A stretch of 64,000 nucleotides of DNA from Bugulina stolonifera. Taxonomy: Eukaryota > Bryozoa > Gymnolaemata > Cheilostomatida > Bugulidae. How positions within the stretch are numbered: position 1 is the stretch's first letter; every line of letters begins with the position of its first letter. Location of the stretch: assembly GCA_935421135.1 (NCBI GenBank), contig OW285188.1, positions 10,644,733 through 10,708,732 of the forward strand, read 5' to 3'. The position numbers were made by a program, and so were the translations under genes. Positions 1-13,200 of the stretch are shown here, in pieces. Under the pieces are notes generated by a model, which worked only from the letters and a program-made list of their open reading frames with translations, made no database searches and was not told where the DNA came from.

Positions 1-282
1 GTCAAATCTATCCTAATTCCAGATAATTGTAAATGCACACATTCTGCTCGCCTTAACCTAACAGTCAGACTACCCTGCACATCTTTCAATTTCATACCAG
101 CAGTTATCTGTCTAACCCATATCTTATTCCTCATCAATACCAGACCCTTCGACACTGCAGGACACTCTCTGGAGTCTACCATTCATCTTGAAACCCCACA
201 ACAATGTGGCATGGCATTCAGACACGTGCTCAATCACAATTGGCTAAGTTATCTCGACACATTTTGTGTGACCAATAGTTAA
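1..282 (+). other. Unidentified open frame at the left edge, inside an NCBP1 intron
   Basis: The first frame of the plus strand is open from base 1 to a TAA at 280-282 (93 codons), and the opposite strand is also open for about 60 codons from an ATG near 185 down to base 1. Neither translation resembles NCBP1 or any family I recognise. The piece lies in the intron after NCBP1 exon 6 and is cut by the window edge. It may be a fragment of a mobile element or an unrelated exon. Open frames on both strands over such a short span can also occur by chance, so confidence is low. Confidence 0.2.
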
Positions 283-425
283 TATATAAGAACTTCTGAG
301 AAAAATTGTTGTCTTGTGAAATCTAGTTGAAAGAGCCTGAAATTCATACACTGACATGTCACACGTAAAGCTGGGACTCACTGAATATGGTACATAAACA
401 TACATGGAGATATAGCTAAGCTCAC

Positions 426-2499
426 CTGTGGAATGTTGTCCTCTAGGCAGACTTCAATGAAGTTGTCATACAGAGACAGGAGGGATGAAGCACTGAGCAC
501 ATGACAGTTTACAAGATCAGCCAGAAATAGGATCTGTAACATCCCATAGTATTGATACACAGTAGATACCATCACTAGTAGAAGATAACAACATGAAAAA
601 TAAAATGAGCAGCAACAATGAGTGCCATGTTGGGTTTACTTGTAGCCTATAGGGAAGTTTACGGATTGTGTGTTACATTGCTGGATTCTGAAGAATCAAA
701 ATATTTACTATAACCTACCATATATCTGGCTTTTTCAAACTCGCATGCCTTCAGCACATCCTTCAGGTCCCTTACCAGTATTTCTATAAACTATAACACA
801 CCCAGATATACATCATCAACAAGTCAACATCAAAATACAACTTAGAATAACCAACCAATGAGTGATAGGTTGAGTTTCTGTAAAAACAAGCTGATGGTGA
901 ATGCTGGCCAATAATAAGTTTGTATCATTTGTCAATTAGCAAAACAAAGACGAAGCCAAAAAAGGGAATTGTCTGCTCACCTCACCACCACATGTATAGT
1001 TTTTAGCATTAAGCAGGCCAATCAGAGTGGTATAGACCGTCATTTTGTCCGGATACCCAATTACCCTGCAAGAACAATAATCGTTAGAGACTGTAGCCCC
1101 AGTTTACACATAATTCAACATTAAAAGATATAGAATTATGCAATAATTATAATCTTAACTTACACATCACAGAGAATGCGAATGATTTTGGTTTTATAAT
1201 TTGCAATATCATGTTCAAGTACAGCCGCAAGACCTTCCAGGTTCGACTCTAGTGAAGCTGAACTCTACAATATCAAAACAGTAGATATATGAAAAACTAT
1301 CAACACATGTATACAGTTTAGTGACATGTAGGTCAACCAGTAATATCGACATGCCAACTTGTAGATCATACATTCACACTCAAGAGGTATATTTACATTT
1401 CAGTGATAATTTAAAGTGATACACTAACTTTGTCTCCAACTTTCAAAATAAGCTTCTCCAAACGCTCTTCAATATCGATGGCCTCAGGCCGATGTCGCTT
1501 AGCTCGTGAATGTCCTGAGAATAAATGAAAAACGGTTGTAATAGTTAGGCCTATTTGTTTTGTAACATTAATAGTTGACTATAATTGAACTTTACCAAAG
1601 AAAGCAAAAATAAAACAAAATAAACATCATATTATACTGTATATATAGAGCCTATATAATGTATTTCTATTTCAGGATTGTTCAGATGGATTCTTTCCGA
1701 ACTTACTTCACTAGATTAAACATGAATTATGGAAAGTTGTTATTTATTAAAGGGCTCACGATGGAGTCACTTAGAATGGCTGACGTGACTGGTAACTAGC
1801 AAGATGGTTAAACTAAAAAAAAAACTTCTGTTGTTATTGATACAAGAAGTTGTGCATCAAGTTGTGCATCCACATTGGTAACCGGTTACTAATAATTTAT
1901 AGCATATTTGGCATCTTAACTGGCACATTTATGAAATTTATGAGGCAGCACTTATGAGACGCTTTGAAACAGTTTAAATAGAGTATTGTTTCATGTGCCA
2001 TTGCTTGTTCGGTGTTGCCTCGTTCACCATTAATAGCAAATTCATAATTCCTCGTTCACCATTCCTAGGAAAGTCTAAATAATGTAGCCTAATTAGTAAT
2101 TACAGTAGTACAGAGTAGAATTGTCATTGTCTGCGCCGCCTTGAGTTGATGATAACCAAACCCTCTTCTATCAATCATGAATCTATGGTGGTGATCGTGA
2201 TTAAATAAAACTTGCTCAAAGCTACGTTTAAATAATGAAAGGACATTATTGCATTGCGTATTGTAGACATCATTAAATTATAACATCGGTTCTAACAACT
2301 CGGTTTGCAGTGATAGTGTCATGTCTGCTGGTTGAACACCTTGGCTCATACCTACTTTACTTTAACTTTACCATTTCCTATTTTCTAAACAAACACAAAA
2401 AACCGTATATGTTACATGAATCGAGCCTGCAACGCATATTTTATTCTTACCATCGTCAGAGTCACTGTCATCATCTTCATGTTGCCTTCTGCGAGACAT
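426..2499 (-). CDS. NCBP1: Nuclear cap-binding protein subunit 1, N-terminal part (exons 1-6)
   Basis: NCBP1 (CBP80) forms the nuclear cap-binding complex with NCBP2. It binds the m7G cap of new transcripts and links it to splicing, export and decay. Six exons are readable on the minus strand: 2499-2451, 1514-1429, 1264-1164, 1065-981, 790-719 and 533-426; all have GT/AG borders and compatible phases. The protein starts [11 protein letters not shown], like the animal MSRRRHSDE start. It then matches the first MIF4G helices through [29 protein letters not shown] and [15 protein letters not shown]. The translation stops at DNIPQ (about residue 166 of roughly 800), so most of the gene lies left of base 1. 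It is head-to-head with RSL24D1. The family assignment is secure; the start agrees with the conserved N-terminus. Confidence 0.95.
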
Positions 2500-2806
2500 A
2501 TTTTATGGTATGTGCATTAGATTAAACTCTTTCAGTGGAGCGAAGAAAATCCAAAAGCTGATAGCGGAAGTCGGATAGCAGTTATTTAATACTAACAAAC
2601 GAGTTAGACTGGCATGTGAATAACAATGTCATGTTCTGTCAAATAGCAACAAAAAATAAAATATTTTAATAGTGTAGACAATACCCTTTTAATCTTTTAT
2701 GGTTTAAGTGGTAGCAATAACAATCTCTAAACCCGATGGGTACAGCTGTAGGAGTTGCCACGGGTAGATCTTTTCCGGGTATGGTGAAAGTGGTTCACTC
2801 ACCAAA
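2500..2806. promoter_or_regulatory. Shared promoter interval between NCBP1 and RSL24D1
   Basis: Only 307 bp separate the start codons of two divergent housekeeping genes, so this interval must hold both 5' untranslated regions and most likely a bidirectional promoter. I see no clear TATA box in a convincing position for either gene. The right half (about 2730-2800) is richer in G+C than its surroundings. The call rests on gene arrangement, not on recognised motifs. Confidence 0.55.
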
Positions 2807-4421
2807 ATGAGGATAGAAAAGTGCTTTTTCTGTTCTTCCAACGTTTACCCTGGACATGGAGTAGAGTTTGTGCGAAATGATTGCAAGGTAAGTGAGTATA
2901 CATTTGGAGCAGGTAATTATGTTTATATTATATTCTTAGTGAAAAGGGAAGGCCCACACAAAAATTAAACGTCCAACTGAACTGGCAACTCAACTCAACT
3001 GACTCGCCACATTCAGTGGTTGCCTGGGTGGTGTGATGTCTGGCCTACACTTAATTCTGATACTGAAACTTTTTCTGATGCTGATACTGATACCAATACT
3101 TGACTGACAGGCTTAGACACCACATCAATAGAAGGAATTTCGTTCAGCCATGTGATTTGATACTATACCTACTCATACCTTTACTGATCTGATGTTCTCT
3201 TGAATTTGATAGATAGTCACTTATTCAGTTATTGTTATTAGTGATTTAGTCATTAGCGGTTTAAGTAAGAGTTTTAGAATTATAAGTGTGCATAGTAATA
3301 ATACTAGTTCAGTGGCTTTAGTTGAAGGACCAATTCGAATTACGCCTATATATTTTATTATAATTATTAGTTTAATACTTTAAACCTATCAATATTATAT
3401 TGGCCTGCTTCATTGTAACTAAACTTTTATTTTAGATATTCCGATTCTGCCGTGGCAAATGTCATAAAGCGTTTAAGCGAAAGAAGAATCCAAGAAAAAC
3501 TAGGTGGACAAAAGCCTATCGAAAGACGAATGGAAAGGAGTTAACTGTGGACCCTGCATTTGAATTTGAAAAACGAAGACATGTACCAGTCAAGTATGAC
3601 AGAGAAATGTGGCAAAATACTGGTATAGTGCAAAATTTACATTCTAGCCTTTTTTGTACAGTTTCATAACATAGCCTACTCTATGGGCTATGGTGAATGC
3701 AGGATAATTATTAATTTGTTAAACATATTGGTGTTCTTTTAATACTATCCAGTGTTTCAATGGGCTAAGTATTGCTTGCAGTCATGGTGTGCTTTTTTGG
3801 CCTCACAGTTATTACCCAACCGAATAAAAAATTTCCCTTTTTCTCAAATGACCTCAGCTTTTCCTACAAATGTCTAAGCATAATCCTGTTGCGGTTCTAT
3901 ATAATTGTAGTTGAGGCAATGAAGCGAGTTGAAGAGATTCGCGTTAAACGACAGAATCAATATATCCTAAACAGGTGAGATTATCTTTAATGAAGATAAT
4001 ATAGCAAATTCCATTTATTACTCTTCGTTGATTATTAGGCTATATTCGTTCTATAGCTTATACTCACCAAATATGAATGTTTTTAGATTGAAAGTTGGTA
4101 AGAAACTGAGGAAAGAAGATGACATCAAGGTGTACAAGAACCAGATTCACCTCATTCAGTCTCCTGCAGGTAGGCACTGATAGTGTTAGTGTTCCCTGCA
4201 TGTCCTTCGATAGTAACTGATTAGATCATGGGAACTGAGTAATTGCAAGATGGTGCAGGTAAATGTTATATCTGCTGTTGCTGTTCTGTGTATGGTTCTT
4301 ATTGCAGATTTCATGGGGTATCACTATTTTATTTTTAGCTACCAAAAAGGGCAAAGCTTTTGTGGAGATTGAGGAAGATCATTCTGAAGAAGAGATGGAT
4401 GCTGAAGAGATTGTTTTGTAA
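2807..4421 (+). CDS. RSL24D1: Ribosome biogenesis protein RLP24 (RSL24D1)
   Basis: RSL24D1/Rlp24 is a placeholder for ribosomal protein eL24. It joins the pre-60S particle in the nucleolus and is removed in the cytoplasm, so that eL24 can bind. Five exons, 2807-2887, 3436-3622, 3911-3974, 4087-4169 and 4339-4421, splice in phase into a 165-aa protein; the human protein has 163. The N-terminus [18 protein letters not shown] and the later [19 protein letters not shown] give the zinc-binding Cys pairs of the L24e domain. These are followed by [10 protein letters not shown] and the basic helix [21 protein letters not shown]. The C-terminus is acidic, as in the family. The ATG is the first in frame and gives the conserved start. 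TAA is at 4419-4421. Confidence 0.96.
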
Positions 4422-7244
4422 TTTTATACACTAATAATATAAGTACATAGCAAAATTGGTATTAAAATTATTCAGCAGTATGTTTAACTCATCGGTGATT
4501 CCTTGGGACTGTTTATTTTGGGCGGTATACTGTGCAAAATATTCTGTAGTATCCTTCTGGACCTGGCATTAAAGTTTAATCCAATCATTGCTAGCCAAAC
4601 CTGTAATGCATATTATTTTCATACATGAGTGGCATCTAGGAATGATTTTTCATGTTGTTGATAATAATAATAATGCTTTATAAAAACTGCAAATTGTGGG
4701 ATGGAGCAGTTGAAATAAAAGTGCTTTGTTACTTTCATGCAATGTGAAAACTCCCAGCATGACTAGAGTGCCAGTAAATTAATTAGAGCAAAAAATGGTG
4801 ACACAACTATGAGATATCATACGAAAAAGATCATCATGCTTGCTTGTGAATGAATTATTCTTTTATTTAACAGTTCGATAGTGAAAAGCTGGCAATAAGA
4901 CTCCTTTTGCAGGCCTAATATCTACAGTAACATAGAATATCAAAATATAGTATTTTCTTTTCTCGGAGAGTTTGTTCTTGCAGACAACATTGATTATGCA
5001 GTGCCTATGGTTATCATATTGTTAAGTGCAAGTATATGACTTTGTCATTATGATTGTCAATAGGACTGTCTTTTCCCTGGTGGTCTTTCCCTTCTCTTCA
5101 TCACGACTGTACTGAAGCAGAAATCTGTATTTATATAAGCCCAGAGGTTCTATGAATTTGATATAAAGATATATGTTTGAAGGCTGTTGTAGTCAGTACA
5201 TCTGAATGTGAGCTGATGGCGCCTTTTGCTTGCAGGGACATGTTGGTGTGGATGTATTTCCCTATAGAGGAATAGCTGAAACTTGTTTTGTGAGCATTCA
5301 ACACAGATGGGAAGTTATGTGTACGTTTTATGTACTCATTTATGGTATCAAAATTTTGTATTTGTGATTTTGACAGTACCAGTAGTGGGCTGCACTATCT
5401 GGACCGTAGGCCTTGGTAGCGTTTGTAACACTACGTGCGATTCTACTGAATGGCGTCAGTTGCTTATAGAGCTAGTTATACCGAGGTATATTTAGCTGTA
5501 TAATTACCTTTTGTGCAACTAAATAACGTCACTTCGTGAATCTACTGTAATCGTACACACTTGCTGCGTACTCTACCAGTGAACTGGATCACACCTGAAC
5601 CTAAGGTTTTCTGTTGTACAGGCAAGTGGGTGCCAAAACCGCCAACTGACCTCCAGATAACAGCTATAATTCTGTTATAATGATAAACATTAAATCTTCC
5701 AAGCAGTAATAGTTGTATAATAATGTTGTCTATACTTTTGTCCTATTATTAAAAAAAATATTTGAACATTTTATGCAAACTATTTTATAAAACATCTTGA
5801 TGCACGGTGATTTATTTCGGAAATAACTGATTTGGCGGGTTAAGTTAAATCAAACATAGACCGCGGCTTTATTAGTTGCGTAAACTGGTGAGGGTGTATA
5901 TGTCTAACCCCATAAAATATCCAGTTATTTACTGCAATCGCTAATATTCCTGCCACGCTTAATCAAATTGATAAATCACGCTCCCATGCTGTATCATATA
6001 ACTCCCAATGGATATGATATCCCCAGGTTTTAGTTGTATTGAAGAGGAAGACCACCTTTAGGGAACTTTTAAACCTCCCTGTTTTCTCCAGGTTATATGA
6101 CATAAATAATTTTTCAACAAAATTTTGAGAAAAATCTGCAGTTTCTTTCATCCCTAATCATATTACTTTCTCTGCATATTTTTTAAATTTGTACAAAGTA
6201 GAAGTTGGAATTATGTCTTGCAATCTTGTAAACTTTAGCTGATTTCTAAATACCTGAGGAACTAATGGAAAAATGATGTTTTAGTCAAATCATATTTTAC
6301 CATCTTAAAGGTTTCTCACGTGGAGGGTTTCTTACCTGGAGAGTCGTGGAAAAAGTGCGATCATCAAAACCTCTAGGTTTTTATTTCTGTTTACTTGACA
6401 GAATGATGTTGGTGTGTGCAGCTGGGTAGCGGAGGCGCAGCCGTACAACATACAAGCCATAGTTCAGAGGAGAAGGAGTCTAATCCAGCGGACCAAAGAA
6501 AATGGAGCTTGGACTAAAGAGAGAGAGAGCAGGTCTAACCAACACACATGGGACTCAATCCTAATAAGAAGTTGTCCTCTCTCAATTTCGAGAGAGGGCA
6601 ACTTCTTACTAGGATCAAGAGCTAATGAGGGGAAGGAACTAAAATTCAGAGAAGCAAGAGTTCTAATTAATATTATGGTCAATAAATGTGTTGCATTCTT
6701 GTCTAGGCCTACAAGCCACATTCGCATGATTTCATACCTAGTGCCTGGTGGTTTACCAAACACAAACTCACAGCCCTTGAGCCCCAAAAGCTCCTCTGCA
6801 TGAATGATGCAGTACATGTACATACAGCATTAGAGTGGACATAGTCAACACACCCCTATCAATTGTGACAAAAAATCAAATGTAGGAACAATGGATGTGC
6901 TGCTAAGTGAACTACAGCAAACCTGCCTATCTTACTGGTTGCAGACTTTTTTGCACCGAGCAGGTTGTAATACTATATATTATTGTTGACTTGTTTCATA
7001 TTATAATGTACCTATTAATAACATAAATGTATATGTCTTACTTAGTAGTAATATTTCTAACAAAGTACATGTATTTTTGTGGTATTTTGCAGTCTGTAAA
7101 CCCAGTTTTACAAACAAATTATTGTTATGTAGGCATTATTATTTTAATCATAATCTGTTACATGTAATATTTCCAATTACTTATACAAAAAAGAATAATA
7201 ATCTAGTATATAAATATGTACATATCTCTGTGTTGTAAAGTAGA
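4422..7244. other. Intergenic interval between convergent RSL24D1 and MAD1L1
   Basis: The interval holds the 3' flanks of two convergent genes. Open frames on both strands (for example 6414-6823) are antiparallel shadows across a hairpin repeat and show no protein similarity I can name. Apart from the hairpin at 6558-6615 I see no gene. Confidence 0.5.
6558..6615. repeat. Foldback repeat (family copy 1)
   Basis: Arms at 6558-6583 and 6590-6615 are nearly perfect inverted copies with the core AGAAGTTGTCCTCTCTC, separated by a loop of only 6 bp. A related foldback with the same core lies at 57373-57434, which points to a dispersed MITE-like family and not a chance palindrome. No flanking target duplication could be fixed by eye. 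Confidence 0.6.
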
Positions 7245-10200
7245 TCAAATCATAGAAGTAAGCATGGTAGATTGCTTGAAGAGTTCAATTGTCAAATGAC
7301 TTAGAAATACTGGTATAGATCCTTGTCCATGAAGATGTTCCTCAGCTAATTCTACTAATGTAGAGGCATACTCATTCTCCAACAGCATCAGCTCCCCCTC
7401 TTCCGATTCCTACAATTAATGGATTCACTGTATAACTTTCTATTACATTCTTATTTTCTATCCTAGTTTATTAGGAATCCGGGCTAACTGATTGGTTCTC
7501 TGTGCAATTGTTGGATTGGGTTATAAAAACATTGTTTCCTCGTGAAAATATGGTCACCAATTTTACACAAAGTACTACAATGTAGTACTGTACTCCAATA
7601 GGATGTGGTAATAATGAAGGATTTTAAACATTACATTACATTGTAGTTGTACATTCACCATCTCTTAACCCTTTAACAAAGTGTACATTACATGTAAGGA
7701 ATTTAGGTTGATGTGTAAAGGTTGGTATATAGGTTACATGTAAGTAGTGGTATATAGGTTACATGTAAGTAGTACAGGATGGTATATAGGTTACATGTAA
7801 GTAGTACAGGTTGGTGTATAGGTCACATGTAAGTAGTACAGGGTGTTATATAGGTTACATGTAAGTAGTACAGGGTGGTATATAGGTTACATGCAATGCA
7901 GTTACCTGAAAGAGGAGACAGTCATCTGGTGAACTGGAATACATGTGTAGAAGCTTATACTGCTTACTTCTGGGCACATCTATTCTAAATCCAGTCAGCT
8001 GATACACAACCTGTCTGAACTCCAGGCTTGTTTTCTTGAACATCTCCATCAGTCTTTCATTCTTCTTCTCACTAGCTGCTAGCTTACCTTGAGTTTCTAA
8101 CAACAACATACAGTTACTAGTAAGTATTATATTATTATATACAATGTACAGTGCCATGCTTGTATCATACATGTATCTACTAACATAGCCCGTACATGTA
8201 GGTAACTGGCAGATATACTACATTGACGTATCTAATTTACTTATAATATACTTGACTAATAGTGTTTCACTACATAGTAGTAGTAGTAGTTACCTGTCCT
8301 TAGCTTTCTGACCACGGTGGACCACCGTTATCCATTTATTACTGTTTCATACACAGTCATATACAATACCTAACCTTATACTAACATTATTTACAGTAAC
8401 AAGGTATAAATAGTTGTACATTACCATGACTTGTATATGTAGGGTATTACATACACATTACCAACATGTACATGTATTATAATGTATATACATGTAATAC
8501 TCAAATATCACAATATTATTATATAATATTGTTATAATATTTAGTTATCTACATAACATATCACACATGTATAACACCGTATGCTTTAACTTACATCCCA
8601 TGTGGTTCCAAACACAATCTAAGTAATTACTGAACGTACATTTATATTATCCATACACATACACACACACGCAGTACACTAACTAATGCTAATCATACCT
8701 TTCAACTGTTGGGACTGTTCAGCTGAAGGTGCCATGAGATTAGCATCCACCTGCGCTGTGATGTCATGAGCATCTGACAGGTTCTTCTCTAAAACTCTCA
8801 CTCTTTCTCTAAGTCTAGACTGTTCTTCTCGTAACAGTTTCACCTCCTCTGCCCTTGCCACCTGTGCCATTGACAGAGGATTCCTCGAAAGGTGGATGAC
8901 CTTCACCTTGGAAGGATCATAATCACCCTAAAAGAAACAGGAGCAAACTATGAATATGTGTTTCTATGAAAATGCCTAACATGTAATAGTGCAATGGAAA
9001 GCATCAGTTTTACTGTGTTTATTAGTTGCGGACAACACTGTATCTCAGTGTTCTTGGCAATATCTTGAAGTACTTTACATTTCTGCCCTTGTGCTATTAT
9101 TCTTCTGGCTATTCTAAATCTAACATAACTAGAAGGCTTCTTTACTTCAGTACCTTTCACTAACATGCAACTGTGGTCATTGTCGGCTATAGGTTTCCCT
9201 GCTGGTCTGAATTTGGTTATATTATCAGACAGTATGAAGCCAAAGCCTGTATGAGTAACAATAATTGGGCTCCTACTGGAAGACCTCAAATTTCACTACA
9301 GGAATATGTAGGATTTGAATTTGTGACCTCAGGGCTACCTCCTGGCCGCGCTATCAATGACAGTGAATGCATTCTCTTCACTTTGTAATATAATCAACAG
9401 TACATACCACAGGACAATGGGAATACATGCAGTGAAGTAGATGTTACGAATTGCTGCAGTAAACAAACCTGGAGGTTTCTCTGGTCGATCCTCATTGATA
9501 AGACCTCATTTTCTTCTGATAATTTCTCACATTTCTTCTCCAAATCTTCCACTTTCTGTCTGAGTTCAATGAGCTGTGTCTGGTCTAGCTGATTGGCTAA
9601 TGGGGGTTGATTAGCTTCTGCTCTAACAGATTCAGCATCTATTGCAATTTGTAGCTGTGAAAATACAATACACTGTGTTGACCAAGTAATGTTTATTGCC
9701 AAAAAAGATAAATAATATATAATCGTACCAACGGCTAGGCAACCGACACAGCATGCTGTACTATACTGAATAAAATGAAAAATTATTTATTTATGGTTCG
9801 CTTTTACCATGACAATTACATGTACAATGTACATGGACTGACATAGGCTGACAAGATATAGATATTGACATGTACATTTGTACTTACACTGCATATAATA
9901 TGTTACACCAATAATGGTAGATGAGTCACTATAATAGATCACTGTGATAATAATACCTCATTAATATTCTGTTTAAGAGTTATGACCTCCTGTTCACTAT
10001 TCTTCAGTTCATTTTCCATCTCAGCATAAGCCTTTGCATAGCTATCTACCATTTGTTGGAGTTGTGATACCTGATCATTAGACCGAGGAACAATTTCCCG
10101 CGTTACGTCACTTTCGTAAGAGGCTAAAATCTTCTTATAACCTTCATTCTCCTGTGAAAAGAGTTCATTTATTGAATGTCAAGAATACTAGCGACTCATT

Positions 10201-13200
10201 GGTGAATGTCTATTGACACATCGCTATAAGCTATGAAGTTAAAAAAAGATGGAGTCCTGTGAACTACACTAGAAATTATAAATATAATAGTATGATGTTA
10301 TACGACTCAATACAAAAATTGATATTAATTTAAGTTGCCTATTAGGCGCAGTAGTGGAGAGATTTGGATAGCACTAGTTCCATTTTTGTGGTTGGGGTTG
10401 GGAGTAAGGGCAGATAACCAATAAAATATAGAGAAAACAACTTGTCCTGCTTTAGTTTTGGCAAAGAACCAAGGCTAGCTCAAATTTCTCCACTTCTGCA
10501 CCTAACTCAAGTTGCACAGGATGTAATATGGCCTACTTTAGTAAGCAGAACGATGGTCCTCTGTAGCTTATCTATCTGTTTAGTCTTGCTATCACACTCG
10601 CCTCCGGCGCCAGAGAGTTTAGTCTTCAGGCTACTGCTACTACTCTCAAGATCTCGAACACGAGCTTCAAGCAACCGATTTCTGCAAAAAGATGATATAC
10701 AGCCATATTACTTATGCATAGTATACAACACACATGTTCATATTAGTAAATAAATCATACCCAGAGAAATCAGTAGAAAATACACCAAACAGGTAATGTC
10801 GGTACGATTTATATTAAACATAATTATCAGAAGTGCGCGTAAATTTATCACAAAATCAGTAGAGGAAGGGTGAAAAATCAGCAATCAAACGATATTAAAG
10901 GGGTTATGCCACGTGTTTTCAGGTAGCAATAAGACGCACTCAGCTATCTAGTGGCACAATATATTGAGTGGCTAGATACTAGTACTGTTAGTTATCCTAT
11001 GCTTGCGGCTTCCGGGCTATATTTAGAACAACTAGACCACAACGCAATGTATAGGCATGTAGAATAACGCAATGATAGCCGCTGTATACAGTGTGGCCAG
11101 ATGAAACACCGGACCTACCAATAAAGGCAGTTAATTATTGCCAGCAAGAGTAAAGCCCAGAAAAATTCAAAAACTTGCACAAGTTATCCTACTGCTATAT
11201 TAGTAAATCCTGTAAAATCATTTGTTCACTACTGTACTCTTTCTATGCAAACAGCTTGAATTCAACAATTTTCTCTATATGACATAAAGCACGCAGTTGC
11301 GTCTTCATAACAAAGTTGCGTTTGAATCAGCATCGAATAGTGCTAACGAGTCAAGCATGGGCAAGAGAACACAACTCTGCTTATAGTAGCACAAATGCAA
11401 TAAACCTAAGTAAGAGATGCTGCTTTGAACATAGACATAAACCACATGTCATAACCCCTTTAACAGGCGGTACTTAACATCTGTTTTAGGGAATGTTATA
11501 CCTAGACTTAAGTTCTCCCATATTCTCCAACATAACAACCTCCTTTTGCTGAGCCTCATGCAGTCTCACCAGGGTATCCTCTGGTACTCTAAAACATATA
11601 TATTACAGTTATACGTATTAAACATGTATATTACGGTTATACGTATTAAACATATCTATTACAGTTATACTTATTAAACATGTATATTACAGTTATACGT
11701 ATTAAACATGTATATTACAGTTATACATATTAAACATATATATCACAGTTATGAGTGTTTGCAGACTAGCAAATTCAGCTTTGTAGAACATATTATGCTG
11801 TTTTGACAACAAGACTCTACAGTTCCAACCAACACAATATTATATTACATTGTGTAAACAAACACACTCAACTATTTGTAGATCAACACTATATAGCAGG
11901 TGGGACATACATACAAATCTACATTGTAGGCGTCACTATACCATGGCTGTTGCACTAGAGCTGCACTAGAGCTGTACTACAGTTGTACTAGAGCTGTACT
12001 AGAGTTGTACTAGAGCTGTACTAGAGTTGCACTAGAGCTGTACTAGAGCTGTACTAGAGTTGCACTAGAGTTGCACTAGAGTTGTACTAGAGCTGTACTA
12101 GAGCTGTACTACAGTTGTACTAGAGTTGTACTCGAGTTGCACTAGAGCTGTACTAGAGCTGTACTAGAGCTGCACTAGAGCTGTACTACAGTTGTACTAG
12201 AGCTGTACTAGAGTTGTACTAGAGCTGTACTAGAGTTGCACTAGAGCTGTACTAGAGCTGTACTAGAGTTGCACTAGAGTTGTACTAGAGCTGTACTACA
12301 GTTGTACTACAGTTGTACTAGAGCTGTACTAGAGCTGTACTAGAGCTGTACTAGAGCTGTACTAGAGCTGTACTAGAGCTGTACTACAGTTAGTAGAGTC
12401 TGACCTACTTACTGCCTGTTTTGTATTTCCATCAATTTTGCACTGTAATTCTACAAAAGGAAAAACAATAATATAAATGACGTGCTGTTCTTGTAACTCA
12501 AACATGATTAAAATAAAAGAATCTGAGGAAGGAGACATTCCAAATTACTGCAAGAGATCTACATCTGTATAGCTCTCCTTCATACGTTCAATTAACTAAA
12601 GTACTTCTAATTCCATCTCAAGTTATACCGTAAAGCAACCACCAGAGTGCATGCAGCCAAGTGATCCATAAGCATTGAATCATTGAATATGCTAAGCTAC
12701 GATTTCCAATGGGTACCTCATTTTCAACCTGAAGCTTTGCTAATTGGGTCTGAATTTGTTCATAGTTGACCAGTTGTCTCTCCAACGTTCTTACTTTTTC
12801 TTTCATAACTTCAATATTGTCTATTGTCGCTCTGTATAAGCCAATGAAGTAGTTAGTACATTGTATATCGCCAGTAGTACATTATATTACTAACAGATGG
12901 AATACATCAAATGTGTGGATTAGTGACAAATTGGTCACTATTACAGCTGGAAGACAAGCAGTTCAAATTGGTACATCTTACATGCCATACAAATGGGTTA
13001 TACTAGTTCATAGTCCACGAACCAGCCACTACAACATACACATGTAAACTTAGCTTAGAAAAGAGAATAAAATCCAAGTAGCTGAGGCTTGCTGCTGGTT
13101 CAGCTCAAAACAACATAGCACTATAATATAGCATGGTTCCACATCAGTCTGCCAGAGCAATGTTCTCTTAGAAGGAGTTGTTTTGAGAGAAAGAGGGAGT

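Noticed and set aside
6414..6823. Overlapping open frames of 129 and 119 codons on opposite strands
   Set aside because: They lie across a hairpin repeat, have no recognisable domain and no splice partners. They mirror each other as expected for an inverted repeat.
9173..9388. 71-codon plus-strand frame inside MAD1L1
   Set aside because: It is in an intron, antisense to the gene, and overlaps a SINE-like head; the translation shows no known motif.
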